Counted from the first letter of the stretch, positions 1 through 8,616 are shown. The stretch is 64,000 nucleotides of DNA from Pseudomonas sp. B21-015 (GCF_024749285.1 NZ_CP087196.1:3100001-3164000), one strand, 5' to 3'. Notes: generated by a model from the letters alone, not told the origin. Numbers and translations are program-made.

Positions 1-57
1 CGGCGTGCATCCGACGGCCGCTGAAGAGTTCGTCACCATGCGCACGCCAGTCGGGGG

Positions 58-1077
58 TTAATCGCCTTTTTGCGGCGTTGATGTGTCTGGCCCTGTCGCA
101 ACGACAGCGGCCAGGCGCACGCTTTCATCCAGGCTCGCCTGCAACTTGATCAGTTCAACTTCCAGCGCTTTGTTGATGTGTGACTGTTCGTCGATGTTCT
201 GCTTGAGTGACTGGCTCTCCAGCAAGGCAATGCGCAAGCGTTCCTGGAGGAGGGTGCGTTCACTGTCGATACGGTTGACCTGTTCCAGCAGCTGATCCTG
301 TCGGCTGTTGGTGTGCTTGAGTTGCTCTTGCGACAGGCTCAACTCCCGCAGCGTTCCGCGGTTTTCCGTCAGTAAGCGCTCGTTATCGCGATGCAGCTGG
401 GTGATTTCATCCTGGCGAACCAGTGCGCTTTGCTGCGTCTGGCGCAACTCCATCTGAATCTGCTGTACCTGACCTTCGTGGCGGCGCTGCTCCTGCTCGC
501 GCTGATCTTTGACGGCGTTGCGATAGTGTTCCAGCGCTTCGCGGGCGTGCAGATGCTTTTCTTCCAGCGAGCGGATCTGCTCGTCCTTGTCCTGCAAGCG
601 TAATTCGAAATCCGCCAACGCCTGGTTCAGGCCGGCGTTGCGGGTTTGCTCGGTTTGCAGCATGGAGCGGGTGTCTTGCAGCTCCGTCGATTCCTGGGTC
701 AGCGCCAGGCTTTGAATTTCGTATTGCTGCTGCAATTGGGTGTTGGTCTCGCGAGCCTCGTGCAGCTGGGTTTCCAGTTCTTTTCGTTGTTGCTCGAACT
801 GTGCGCGCGCCTGGTCGATGGGCTCTTGCGCCTGCTCTTTCAGGCGTTGCGCCAGCCGCGACACCAGGCTTGTCAGCTCATCGTCGATAGGCTCGGAAGG
901 TGCTTGCGCGGGTTCGGCACCGTCATCGAGCTCCTTCATATAACGATGGATCGTGGTTTTTGAGCCGGTATTGCCCATCTCGATTCGTACCGCGTCGATG
1001 CTCGGGTGTTCGCCCCGGGCAAGGATCGCCGAGCGTGCCGCCTGCACCAGTGCCTTGTTTACGCCGCCACGTGCCAT
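58..1077 (-). CDS. KfrA-like coiled-coil DNA-binding protein
   Basis: A 339-residue protein. The first ~55 residues resemble the KfrA N-terminal DNA-binding domain (helix-turn-helix with GNTGSKTTIHRYMKEL). From about residue 70 to 330 it is an almost unbroken coiled coil rich in Gln, Glu, Arg and Leu. Plasmid KfrA proteins bind DNA through the N-terminus, multimerise through the rod and repress their own promoter. Here the gene is chromosomal and divergent from a tyrosine recombinase. A perfect palindrome lies 24-37 bases upstream of the start and is a natural autoregulatory operator. The stop is a TAA at the very edge of the window. Function on the chromosome is not known to me; domain assignment is from motif recognition. 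Confidence 0.8.
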   Translation of the reverse strand: MARGGVNKALVQAARSAILARGEHPSIDAVRIEMGNTGSKTTIHRYMKELDDGAEPAQAPSEPIDDELTSLVSRLAQRLKEQAQEPIDQARAQFEQQRKELETQLHEARETNTQLQQQYEIQSLALTQESTELQDTRSMLQTEQTRNAGLNQALADFELRLQDKDEQIRSLEEKHLHAREALEHYRNAVKDQREQEQRRHEGQVQQIQMELRQTQQSALVRQDEITQLHRDNERLLTENRGTLRELSLSQEQLKHTNSRQDQLLEQVNRIDSERTLLQERLRIALLESQSLKQNIDEQSHINKALEVELIKLQASLDESVRLAAVVATGPDTSTPQKGD

Positions 1078-1100
1078 GTGTTCTCCTACGATTTGATACT

Positions 1101-1134
1101 GTGGTACGTACCACTAATATGCGCAATGTACCAC
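1101..1134. promoter_or_regulatory. Palindromic operator, candidate KfrA-like site
   Basis: GTGGTACGTACCAC at 1101-1114 is a perfect 14-bp palindrome in the divergent region between the kfrA-like gene and the recombinase. A half site GTACCAC recurs at 1128-1134. KfrA-type proteins are known to bind palindromes in their own promoters, so binding by the neighbouring product is the simplest reading (inference). Confidence 0.5.
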
Positions 1135-1164
1135 GGCACGAATAAACTTAAAATATCGTGATCC

Positions 1165-1199
1165 ATCATGCGGGATATACTGGTATTACCCCGCGTGAT
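1165..1199. promoter_or_regulatory. Inverted repeat upstream of the recombinase gene
   Basis: ATCATGCGGG (1165-1174) and CCCGCGTGAT (1190-1199) are inverted repeats matching at 9 of 10 positions, separated by 15 AT-rich bases. They lie 56-91 bases before the recombinase start. They could be a regulatory site. The spacer is longer than the 6-8 bp usual for a tyrosine recombinase core site. Confidence 0.35.
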
Positions 1200-1255
1200 A
1201 AACCTGACAGCGGGTTTTCAAACACTCACGCGGTACGTTTTCGAGAACTGAGGCC

Positions 1256-2194
1256 ATGACCGAGCTGGATCGCTACCTGCAAGCCGCCACTCGCGACAAC
1301 ACCCGTCGCAGCTATCGCGCGGCCATCGAACACTTCGAAGTCAGTTGGGGCGGGTTCCTGCCGGCGACCGGCGATAGCGTGGCACGCTATCTCGTGGCTC
1401 ACGCGGGCGTGCTGTCGATCAATACCTTGAAGTTGCGCTTGTCCGCGCTGGCGCAGTGGCACAACAGCCAGGGATTTGCCGACCCCACCAAGGCGCCTGT
1501 GGTGCGCAAAGTGTTCAAGGGTATTCGCGCACTGCACCCGGCCCAGGAAAAACAGGCCGAGCCGTTGCAGCTTCAGCATCTGGAGCAAGTGGTTGCCTGG
1601 CTGGAGCAGGAAGCGCAAACCGCCAAGGCACAGGGCGATCAACCGGGTTTATTGAGGGCCAGGCGCGACACGGCGCTGATCTTGCTGGGCTTTTGGCGCG
1701 GTTTCCGTAGCGATGAGTTGTGCCGTGTGCAGATTGAACATGTGCAGGCCAGCACCGGTTCGGGCATCACCCTCTACCTGCCACGCAGCAAGAGCGACCG
1801 CGAGAACCTCGGCCAGACATACCAGACGCCGGCCTTGCAGCGCTTGTGTCCGGTGCAGGCCTATATCCAATGGACTACTGAAGCAGCGTTGGTCCGCGGG
1901 CCCGTGTTCCGGGCTATCGACCGCTGGGGCCATTTGAGCGAGGAGGGCTTGCACGCCAATAGCGTGATCCCGTTGTTGCGTCAGGCACTGGAGCGCGCCG
2001 GCATTGCGGCCGAACACTACACCAGTCACTCCTTGCGTCGTGGCTTTGCCACTTGGGCCCATCAGAGCGGTTGGGATTTGAAGTCGTTGATGAGTTACGT
2101 GGGCTGGAAGGATATGAAGTCCGCCATGCGCTATGTTGAAGCCAGCCCGTTTCTCGGGATGACCCGCATCGCTGAAAAGCCGTTGATGCCGTAG
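1256..2194 (+). CDS. Tyrosine site-specific recombinase/integrase
   Basis: A 312-residue phage-integrase-family recombinase. Residues ~1-95 form a SAM-like core-binding domain (TRRSYRAAIEHFEVSW). The catalytic domain shows the first Arg in GFRSDEL, HSLRRGFAT for the His-x-x-Arg pair, a Trp in GWKD in place of the second His, and the nucleophilic Tyr in AMRYVEA. All catalytic positions are therefore present and the enzyme should be active. No excisionase, phage gene or att repeat is visible around it, and its only partner is the divergent KfrA-like gene, so its DNA target is unknown. It is not XerC or XerD by sequence impression. Confidence 0.85.
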   Translation: MTELDRYLQAATRDNTRRSYRAAIEHFEVSWGGFLPATGDSVARYLVAHAGVLSINTLKLRLSALAQWHNSQGFADPTKAPVVRKVFKGIRALHPAQEKQAEPLQLQHLEQVVAWLEQEAQTAKAQGDQPGLLRARRDTALILLGFWRGFRSDELCRVQIEHVQASTGSGITLYLPRSKSDRENLGQTYQTPALQRLCPVQAYIQWTTEAALVRGPVFRAIDRWGHLSEEGLHANSVIPLLRQALERAGIAAEHYTSHSLRRGFATWAHQSGWDLKSLMSYVGWKDMKSAMRYVEASPFLGMTRIAEKPLMP

Positions 2195-2207
2195 ATCACA
2201 TTTTCTT

Positions 2208-2230
2208 CTATTAATACGCTCTGCTAATAG
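2208..2230. promoter_or_regulatory. Inverted repeat upstream of ahpC
   Basis: CTATTA (2208-2213) and TAATAG (2225-2230) form an inverted repeat with an 11-base spacer, about 105 bases before the ahpC start. CTAT and ATAG are OxyR half-site tetranucleotides and ahpC is a classic OxyR target. The spacing does not fit the standard ATAG-N7-CTAT array, so this is only a candidate. Confidence 0.25.
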
Positions 2231-2332
2231 TGAAAACCAATCAGTAGCATCATGTTTGCCAATGAGCCATCCGTCCGTCGAGTAGGTAAAGTTCACTCCA
2301 TCAACTTCTTAACCCCTGACGGAGAGTCAACG

Positions 2333-2896
2333 ATGCCTATCATCAACAGCCAAGTTAAACCGTTCAAAGCTACCGCCTACAAAAATGGCGACTTCGTACA
2401 AGTGTCGGACGCTGACCTGAAAGGCAAGTGGTCTGTCGTTTTCTTCTACCCGGCTGACTTCACCTTCGTTTGCCCGACCGAACTGGAAGACCTGGCTGAC
2501 AACTACGCCGAGTTCCAAAAACTGGGCGTCGAAATCTACAGCGTTTCCACCGATACCCACTTTGCCCACGCTGCCTGGCACAACACTTCGCCAGCCATCG
2601 GCAAAATCCAGTACACCATGATCGGCGACCCGACTCATGTCATCTCCCGCAACTTCGACGTGCTGATCGAAGAAGCTGGTCTGGCTGACCGTGGCACCTT
2701 CGTGATCAACCCGGAAGGCCAGATCAAAATCGTTGAACTCAACGACGGCGGTGTAGGCCGCGACGCTTCCGAGCTGCTGCGCAAAATCAAGGCTGCCCAG
2801 TACGTTGCTGCTCACCCAGGCCAGGTTTGCCCAGCCAAGTGGAAAGAAGGCGAGGCCACTCTGGCTCCGTCCCTGGACCTGGTCGGCAAGATCTAA
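2333..2896 (+). CDS. ahpC: Alkyl hydroperoxide reductase subunit C (peroxiredoxin)
   Basis: A typical 2-Cys peroxiredoxin of 187 residues, the usual AhpC length. It reduces H2O2 and organic hydroperoxides in the cytosol and is recycled by AhpF. The peroxidatic Cys lies in FVCPTELED near residue 47 and the resolving Cys in GQVCPAKW near residue 166. The ATG at 2333, preceded by CGGAGAG, gives [11 protein letters not shown], the standard N-terminus; the upstream in-frame ATG at 2252 would add 27 unrelated residues and is rejected. A terminator separates it from ahpF, which probably makes ahpC mRNA the more abundant of the two. Confidence 0.97.
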   Translation: MPIINSQVKPFKATAYKNGDFVQVSDADLKGKWSVVFFYPADFTFVCPTELEDLADNYAEFQKLGVEIYSVSTDTHFAHAAWHNTSPAIGKIQYTMIGDPTHVISRNFDVLIEEAGLADRGTFVINPEGQIKIVELNDGGVGRDASELLRKIKAAQYVAAHPGQVCPAKWKEGEATLAPSLDLVGKI

Positions 2897-2960
2897 GTCT
2901 GTGACGCGCTTCACCAGGGCGGAACTCCGCACCTCTTAAGTAAGCTGCACCGCCCTCAAA

Positions 2961-2994
2961 AACGCCCGGGCGAGATTCGCTCGGGCGTTTTTTT
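2961..2994 (+). terminator. Rho-independent terminator after ahpC
   Basis: A 13-bp stem pairs 2961-2973 with 2977-2989 (one G-U pair, three-base loop) and is followed by a run of T. It lies between ahpC and ahpF and probably allows partial read-through into ahpF. Confidence 0.9.
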
Positions 2995-3026
2995 ATGTCT
3001 GATCAAAAGAATAGGAAATCGCCCGT

Positions 3027-4589
3027 ATGTTGGACGCCAATCTTAAAGCCCAGTTGAAATCGTACCTGGAACGGGTCACCCAGCCGATCGAGATCGTCGC
3101 ATCCCTCGACGACGGTGCGAAATCCCAGGAAATGCTCGCGTTACTCAAAGACGTTGCCAGTCTTTCCACCCAGATTACTTTGCTCGACAACGGCGACGAT
3201 GCGCGTAAACCATCGTTCTCGATCAACCGCCCGGGTGCCGATATCAGCCTGCGTTTCGCCGGCATCCCGATGGGTCACGAATTCACGTCCTTGGTGCTGG
3301 CCCTGCTGCAAGTCGGCGGCCATCCATCGAAGGCCAGTATCGAAGTGATCGAACAGATCCGCTCGCTCAAAGGTGAGTTCAACTTCGAGACTTATTTCTC
3401 GCTGTCCTGCCAGAACTGCCCGGACGTGGTCCAGGCGTTGAACCTGATGGCCGTGCTGAATCCGAACATCCGTCACGTCGCCATCGACGGCGCGCTGTTC
3501 CAGGCTGAAGTCGACGAACGTCAGATCATGGCCGTGCCAAGCGTTTACCTGAACGGTGTGAACTTCGGTCAGGGCCGCATGGGCCTGGAAGAAATCCTCG
3601 CCAAGATCGACACCAGCGGCATCGAGCGTCAGGCCGAGAAAATCAGCGCCAAGGAAGCCTTTGACGTGCTGGTCGTCGGCGGTGGCCCGGCCGGTGCTTC
3701 GGCGGCGATCTACGCTGCTCGTAAAGGCATTCGCACCGGTGTGGCGGCGGAACGTTTTGGTGGTCAGGTGCTCGACACCATGGCCATCGAGAACTTCATC
3801 TCCGTGCAGGAAACCGAAGGGCCGAAACTGGCCGTGGCGCTGGAAGAGCACGTCAAGCAGTACGACGTGGACATCATGAACCTGCAACGCGCCGACAAGC
3901 TGGTGCCGGGCAAAAATGGCGAACTGCACGAAATCCATTTCGCCAGCGGCGCTTCCTTGAAAGCCAAGACCGTGATCCTCGCGACTGGCGCCCGGTGGCG
4001 TGAAATGAACGTTCCGGGTGAGCAGCAATACCGCAACAAGGGCGTGGCGTACTGCCCGCACTGTGACGGTCCGCTGTTCAAAGGCAAGCGTGTGGCGGTG
4101 ATTGGTGGCGGTAACTCCGGCGTCGAAGCGGCCATCGACCTGGCCGGGATCGTGTCCCACGTGACCCTGTTGGAGTTCGACGTACAACTGCGCGCCGACG
4201 CGGTGTTGCAGCGCAAGTTGCACAGCCTGCCGAACGTTACGGTGATCACCAGTGCGCAAACCACTGAAGTGACCGGCGACGGCCAGAAGGTCAACGGCCT
4301 GCGTTACAAGGATCGTCAGTCGGACGAGTTGCGCACGGTCGAGCTGGAAGGGATCTTCGTGCAGATCGGCCTGTTGCCTAACACCGATTGGCTCAAAGGC
4401 ACTATCGAGCTGTCGCCGCGCGGCGAGATCATCGTCGATGCCCGTGGTGAAACGTCGATGCCCGGCGTGTTCGCGGCGGGTGACGTGACCACCGTGCCGT
4501 ACAAGCAGATCGTGATTGCGGTGGGCGAGGGCGCCAAGGCCTCCCTGAGCGCATTCGATCACTTGATCCGCACTTCGGCACCGGCATGA
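3027..4589 (+). CDS. ahpF: Alkyl hydroperoxide reductase subunit F
   Basis: A 520-residue flavoprotein disulfide reductase that passes electrons from NADH through FAD to AhpC. The N-terminal tandem thioredoxin-like domain carries the redox motif CQNCPD. The FAD domain starts at [14 protein letters not shown] (about residue 212), the redox-active CPHCDG lies near residue 345, and the NAD-binding [15 protein letters not shown] follows. Length matches E. coli AhpF (521). AGGAAA precedes the ATG. It lies 130 bases downstream of ahpC, beyond the ahpC terminator. Confidence 0.97.
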   Translation: MLDANLKAQLKSYLERVTQPIEIVASLDDGAKSQEMLALLKDVASLSTQITLLDNGDDARKPSFSINRPGADISLRFAGIPMGHEFTSLVLALLQVGGHPSKASIEVIEQIRSLKGEFNFETYFSLSCQNCPDVVQALNLMAVLNPNIRHVAIDGALFQAEVDERQIMAVPSVYLNGVNFGQGRMGLEEILAKIDTSGIERQAEKISAKEAFDVLVVGGGPAGASAAIYAARKGIRTGVAAERFGGQVLDTMAIENFISVQETEGPKLAVALEEHVKQYDVDIMNLQRADKLVPGKNGELHEIHFASGASLKAKTVILATGARWREMNVPGEQQYRNKGVAYCPHCDGPLFKGKRVAVIGGGNSGVEAAIDLAGIVSHVTLLEFDVQLRADAVLQRKLHSLPNVTVITSAQTTEVTGDGQKVNGLRYKDRQSDELRTVELEGIFVQIGLLPNTDWLKGTIELSPRGEIIVDARGETSMPGVFAAGDVTTVPYKQIVIAVGEGAKASLSAFDHLIRTSAPA

Positions 4590-4606
4590 TCCGACGCTGA
4601 GAACAC

Positions 4607-4636
4607 AAAACCCCATGAGCGATCATGGGGTTTTTT
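4607..4636. terminator. Bidirectional terminator between ahpF and gloA
   Basis: A 12-bp perfect stem AAAACCCCATGA/TCATGGGGTTTT (4607-4618 and 4623-4634) with loop GCGA and A/T tracts on both sides sits between the convergent ahpF and gloA genes, so it can serve both. Confidence 0.9.
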
Positions 4637-4666
4637 ATGTCTTGCACATTGGATATTGGGTGGGGC

Positions 4667-5188
4667 TTACAGCGGGGCCGGCTGAATGATCTCGACCCAG
4701 TAACCATCCGGGTCCTTGATAAAGGCCAGGCTCTTCATGCGGCCGTCGTTCAGGCGTTTCTGGAAGTCGCAGCCCAGCGCCTCGAAGCGTTCGCACGCGG
4801 CGCGAATATCCGGCACCGAAATGCAGATATGACCGAAACCGCGCGGGTCGGTATTGCCATTGTGGTAGGTGAAATCCGCGTCGTTCTCGGTGCCGTGATT
4901 GTGGGTCAGTTCGAGAATGCCGGGGATCGATGACATCCACTCGGTGCGAACTGCGGCATCGGCCGGGATCTGGTTTTTATCGACCAGCGCCAGGAAGTAC
5001 AGGCTGAACTCGGCTTCCGGGAAATCGCGTTTTTCCACCAGCGAAAAACCCAGGACGCGAGTGTAGAAATCCAGGGATTGGGTGATGTCCTTGACCCGCA
5101 GCATGGTGTGGTTGAAGACGAACTTCTGGGTGGCGGTATCGGGTTGGGCGGTCACGCCGGGAAAGGTATTGAGTTCGTGCAGGCTCAT
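4667..5188 (-). CDS. gloA: Lactoylglutathione lyase (glyoxalase I)
   Basis: A 173-residue glyoxalase I that isomerises the methylglyoxal-glutathione hemithioacetal to S-lactoylglutathione. It shows the vicinal oxygen chelate fold sequence: [23 protein letters not shown], then [12 protein letters not shown] with a metal-ligand Glu, then [11 protein letters not shown] with a metal-ligand His, and DPDGYWVEI near the end. It resembles the longer glyoxalase I class (about 175 residues, like the P. putida and eukaryotic enzymes). GGAGGG precedes the start. It converges on ahpF across a shared terminator. Confidence 0.95.
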   Translation of the reverse strand: MSLHELNTFPGVTAQPDTATQKFVFNHTMLRVKDITQSLDFYTRVLGFSLVEKRDFPEAEFSLYFLALVDKNQIPADAAVRTEWMSSIPGILELTHNHGTENDADFTYHNGNTDPRGFGHICISVPDIRAACERFEALGCDFQKRLNDGRMKSLAFIKDPDGYWVEIIQPAPL

Positions 5189-5322
5189 GGGCCCTCCGGA
5201 AAATAAGTGGGGCTACGCAATGATACGCAAGGGCTCTGGCATCGCCAAACCAAAACCGCACGCTTGCCTGACAGCCGGGCGAGGCTCAGACTTTGCGCCT
5301 CAATTCGTGAGTGTTCATTGCA

Positions 5323-5847
5323 ATGATCCGATTCTGTCAATCGATGTTCGTCCTGATGTGTTTGCTTTCAGGTGTTACCGCCGCTCATGCGGAGGCACCG
5401 GTCGTGACCTGGCCCAACGGATGGACCGTCGAGGCCGTTCCGCAAGACGAGGCCAAGCCACAGGTTTCCCGGCAGCGCGCGGTAAAAAATGGTCAGGACG
5501 GTACACCGGTAATGGTGATGGAGTTGACCATGACTCAAGTGGAAAGCGGTCACCAGGTGAATCTGGAGGGTGTGTTGCTGGAAATGCGCAAGTCGGTGCA
5601 GAAGGATTTTTTCCAGGGGGGATATCAGAGCGTTTGCACCCAAATTCACCCGACTACCTTGAGCCGGCTATCGGCGCTGGAAACTACCTGCACGATTACG
5701 CAGAACGGTCGACATGTGCTGTCTCAAACATTGGTCGCTGCGGTGGACGCCGATAAGGCCTATGTTCTTTCCTACGCGGGGCAGGCTGAGGTTTATAAAG
5801 CAAGTCAGGACGACATAGAGGCTGCTCGAAACAGCTTGAAACTTTAG
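5323..5847 (+). CDS. Secreted protein, DUF4946-like
   Basis: A 174-residue protein from the ATG at 5323 (a GTG at 5311 would add four residues). A clear Sec signal peptide ends near AHAEAPVV, so the mature protein is periplasmic. The mature part begins VTWPNGWTVEAVPQD and contains two Cys (SVCTQIHPT and ETTCTITQ) that could form a disulfide. It resembles a small Pseudomonas-restricted family that I recall as DUF4946; no function is known to me. It is monocistronic, with nothing recognisable as a terminator after it. Confidence 0.75.
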   Translation: MIRFCQSMFVLMCLLSGVTAAHAEAPVVTWPNGWTVEAVPQDEAKPQVSRQRAVKNGQDGTPVMVMELTMTQVESGHQVNLEGVLLEMRKSVQKDFFQGGYQSVCTQIHPTTLSRLSALETTCTITQNGRHVLSQTLVAAVDADKAYVLSYAGQAEVYKASQDDIEAARNSLKL

Positions 5848-5980
5848 TTTGAGGTTTACGTATCCGCAGATTTCAGCACGCTCGGCATTTTTTAGATAGC
5901 CAAAGGGATTAAGCAAAAAGTTGGTCGGCATGTAACGAGTTGATCGACGACTATCGTTGCATTTAGACACCACCCATGAA

Positions 5981-6004
5981 AAAGCCCTGCATTGGCAGGG
6001 CTTT
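5981..6004 (-). terminator. Terminator of mvaU
   Basis: A perfect 10-bp stem AAAGCCCTGC/GCAGGGCTTT with loop ATTG (5981-6004). On the minus strand it follows the mvaU stop and ends in a T-rich stretch. Confidence 0.85.
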
Positions 6005-6021
6005 GTTATTGCCGTGAGTGC

Positions 6022-6387
6022 TTAAGCACGCAGCCAGGAATCAACGGTGGCTGCACCGTATTGTTCCTTCCAGGCTTTCAGGCCACGGTGGTTGCCGCCC
6101 TTGGTTTCAATCAGTTCACCGGTGTGCGGGTTCTGATAAACCTTGACCACACGAGCGCGGCGGGTTTTAGGTGCTGCTGCCTGCTGCAGGCCGGATTTTG
6201 CCGGGTTCGGATCGAGGATGGCGATGATGTCACGCAGGCTCTTGCCGTAGGTTTTCATCAGCCCCTGGAGCTTTTCTTCGAATTCGATTTCTTTCTTGAG
6301 CCCGGCATCGTTCTTCAGCGATTCCAACTGCTTGAGCTGTTCTTGAAGGGCCTTTTCAGCTGCACGGAATTCAGCGAGTCTGGACAA
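6022..6387 (-). CDS. mvaU: MvaT/MvaU-type H-NS family silencer
   Basis: A 121-residue xenogeneic silencer. MvaT-family proteins are the Pseudomonas counterparts of H-NS and coat AT-rich DNA. The N-terminal coiled coil (SRLAEFRAAEKALQEQLKQL) drives dimerisation, a linker follows, and the C-terminal DNA-binding domain carries VKVYQNPHTGELIETKGGNH and ends SWLRA. The start is chosen as a TTG at 6387, because GGAG stands 8 bases before it and the result starts exactly where family members do. The ATG at 6429 would add 14 unrelated residues. Similarity is closer to MvaU than to MvaT from memory; the exact paralogue is uncertain. Confidence 0.88.
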   Translation of the reverse strand: MSRLAEFRAAEKALQEQLKQLESLKNDAGLKKEIEFEEKLQGLMKTYGKSLRDIIAILDPNPAKSGLQQAAAPKTRRARVVKVYQNPHTGELIETKGGNHRGLKAWKEQYGAATVDSWLRA

Positions 6388-6619
6388 TATCTTTACTCCA
6401 ATAGTGTGTTTGGCTGATACCAACCGCAAACAAAGCTATAAGCCAAGAGCCTTGAAGCGACTCGGTGATAATGGCTCACCTGCCTATTTTGCACAGGTAT
6501 GAAAAATTGTAGTAGTTAATCGACCAAGAGTAAATCCTGACTTTTCTTCATGTAACAAGAGTAGTCTTTTGATTCAATTTGGTGCTCATCATCATGATCT
6601 CGGCGCTTAAAGTGGTTAG

Positions 6620-6723
6620 TTAATGATCACTTAATGCACTAATCAATTCTGCGCCGGGCATCGGCCGACCGAACAGATAACCTTGCAGGAAGTTCACTCC
6701 GTTGCCGCTTATGCCGCTCAGCG
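6620..6723 (-). pseudogene. 3' remnant of an EAL-domain (c-di-GMP phosphodiesterase) gene
   Basis: Reading the minus strand from about 6723 to the TAA at 6620-6622 gives a ~33-residue stub containing NGVNFLQGYLFGRPMPGAEL and ending ISALSDH. This is the characteristic end of an EAL domain, where the QGYLFGRPMP motif closes the barrel. In this frame a TGA lies immediately upstream (6727-6729), and the LysR gene occupies the place where the rest of the EAL gene should be. It looks like the tail of a gene lost when the LysR/EamA pair arrived or the locus was rearranged. Confidence 0.65.
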
Positions 6724-7590
6724 ATCATTCAGGCTCGAAGCCAGTTTGATAAAGGCCAGCGTTGCAGGTGATGACTGACGCTGATCGAGGACCGCCAGGC
6801 CAACCTGGCGACTGATCGGTGGTGACAGCGGTTTTTTCACGTAGCGACTGTCGTTGTCGTCAGGCAATGACCCTTCGGCGACGACGGTCAGGGCATCGCC
6901 ACGGCCTACGGTGTCCAGCGTGCTGAGCAACTGCGAGCAACGATAGCGAATGTTCGGCGTCAACCGCGCCGCATTGAATAACCGCGACACCAGTTCCGAA
7001 GACCCGGCTTCGGTCAATACGAAAGGGTCGTGGCACAAGTCGCTCAGGCTCAAGCTGTCGCGACCGGCCAGCACATGACCGGCAGGCAGCAACGCGACCA
7101 TCTGGTCCTCGATCAGTGCAACGGTGTCGAAACGCTCTTGGGGCAACACCACAAAGCCGATGTCGATACGCCGCTCTTCCAGCCACTGGATCACCTGGCG
7201 GTCCGGACCTTCGTCGATGTGAACCTCGATGCCAGGGTGGGCGGCGCGGTAATGCTGCAAGATTCTCGGCAGCAGTTTGATCGATGAGGTGGGGCCGAAC
7301 GAGCCGATGCGCAGGGTGCCGCGCTTCATTCCACGGGCATCGGCCGCTTCCTGGCGCAAGGTGTTGGCCAGCCCGAGCATCGCCCGGGCGCGCAACAATA
7401 GCTGCTGGCCGATGTCACTCAGCTCGACCTGGGACTGATGCCGACGCAGCAGTTCGACGCCCAACTCCTGTTCCAGCGACTTGAGCGCGTGGGAGACCGC
7501 GGATTGAGAGATTCCCAAACGATGGGCCGCCGCCGTGAAGCCGCGCAGTTCGGCCACCAGCGAGAAAATCTCCAGCTGAGTCAGGGTCAT
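6718..7590 (-). CDS. LysR-family transcriptional regulator
   Basis: A 290-residue LysR regulator. The N-terminal winged helix is intact (TLTQLEIFSLVAELRGFTAAAHRLGISQSAVSHALKSLE), followed by a linker helix and a substrate-binding domain (GTLRIGSFGPTSSIKLLPRIL). It is divergent from an EamA transporter with a 78-bp gap containing AT-rich repeats of ATCAAT/ATTAGT type, so it very probably controls that exporter and itself. The inducer cannot be told from sequence. Its 3' end abuts a fragment of an EAL-domain gene, which suggests the pair is a relatively late arrival. Confidence 0.93.
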   Translation of the reverse strand: MTLTQLEIFSLVAELRGFTAAAHRLGISQSAVSHALKSLEQELGVELLRRHQSQVELSDIGQQLLLRARAMLGLANTLRQEAADARGMKRGTLRIGSFGPTSSIKLLPRILQHYRAAHPGIEVHIDEGPDRQVIQWLEERRIDIGFVVLPQERFDTVALIEDQMVALLPAGHVLAGRDSLSLSDLCHDPFVLTEAGSSELVSRLFNAARLTPNIRYRCSQLLSTLDTVGRGDALTVVAEGSLPDDNDSRYVKKPLSPPISRQVGLAVLDQRQSSPATLAFIKLASSLNDR

Positions 7591-7668
7591 GAGTATTTAC
7601 TCATTTTACGATGATCAATCATTAGTCAAATGATACGCCATGTGCCCAGTTTCTGGTGGTGGAGACTT

Positions 7669-8616
7669 ATGACTACGTGTGAACAGACCCTTTCGAGTCC
7701 TTCGGATGTATCGGTTTATCTAAAACTGGCGGCGGTCACCATGATCTGGGGCGGGACGTTCGTCGCCGGGCGGTTTCTGGCCGACAGCCTCAGTCCGTTG
7801 TTGGCGGCGAGCCTGCGGTTCTTGCTGGCGAGCATGGCGTTGCTGCTATTTGTGCTGTTGGCGCGGGTGCCTTTGGTGCGGCCCAGCCCTCGGCAATGGC
7901 TGCAATTGGCGCTGCTGGGTTTTTTCGGGATCTTTTTCTACAACCTGTGCTTCTTTTATGGGTTGCATTACATCAACGCGTCACGGGCGTCCTTGATCGT
8001 GGCGCTGAACCCGGCAGTGATCGGCCTGGCGTCGTGGTTGTTGTTCAAGGAGCGACTGAGCGGGGCGAAAGTGGCCGGGATCGCGATCTGCATTGCCGGT
8101 GCCAGCCTGGTGATTGTCAGCCGCAATCCGCAGCTCTTGGCCGGCAACGCCGATGCCTGGATCGGCGATCTGTTGATCTTCGGCTGTGTGCTCGGCTGGG
8201 GCATTTATTCGCTGTTCTCCAAAGAGCTGAACCAAACGCTGGGGCCGGTGCAGACGGTGACGTATTCGATTTTGCTGGGCACGCTGATGCTCTGGGTGAC
8301 CAGTGCCGTGCGGGGTGAGCTGAGCATCGCGGCGCTCACCGAACTCGGCACGCAACAGTGGTTGAGCCTGATGTACCTGGGCGTGCTGGGTTCGGCGTTG
8401 GCCTACATTGGTTATTACGACGGTATCCGCAAAATCGGCGCGACGCGTTCGGGCGTGTTCATCGCCCTGAACCCGCTGACGGCCGTTCTCCTCGGCGCAT
8501 TGTTGCTGGGTGAGCAACTGACTCTGGCGATGTACCTGGGGGGCGGGCTGATCCTGGCAGGGATTTTTCTGTGCAACAAACCGCTTGCGCAAGCCACGAA
8601 AAGGGGGATTTTATAA
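7669..8616 (+). CDS. EamA/DMT-family transporter
   Basis: A 315-residue inner-membrane protein with about ten hydrophobic segments arranged as two EamA repeats (first begins AAVTMIWGGTFVAGRFL, second begins GDLLIFGCVLGWGIYSLFSK). Drug/metabolite transporters of this type usually export amino acids or related metabolites. The ATG at 7669 is chosen because GGAG stands 4 bases before it; an in-frame ATG at 7630 lacks a ribosome site. Divergent from the LysR gene, probably its target. Confidence 0.9.
   Translation: MTTCEQTLSSPSDVSVYLKLAAVTMIWGGTFVAGRFLADSLSPLLAASLRFLLASMALLLFVLLARVPLVRPSPRQWLQLALLGFFGIFFYNLCFFYGLHYINASRASLIVALNPAVIGLASWLLFKERLSGAKVAGIAICIAGASLVIVSRNPQLLAGNADAWIGDLLIFGCVLGWGIYSLFSKELNQTLGPVQTVTYSILLGTLMLWVTSAVRGELSIAALTELGTQQWLSLMYLGVLGSALAYIGYYDGIRKIGATRSGVFIALNPLTAVLLGALLLGEQLTLAMYLGGGLILAGIFLCNKPLAQATKRGIL

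Noticed and set aside
58..2194. The KfrA-like gene as evidence that the window is a plasmid.
   Set aside because: All surrounding genes are core-type chromosomal metabolism and no replication, partition or transfer gene is present.
2195..2332. A confident OxyR site before ahpC.
   Set aside because: CTAT and ATAG tetranucleotides are present but the spacing does not fit the ATAG-N7-CTAT array; kept only as a weak candidate.
3141..4616. A 491-codon antisense frame over ahpF.
   Set aside because: Same cause; ahpF is unambiguous and the antisense translation is His/Asp/Val-rich without motifs.
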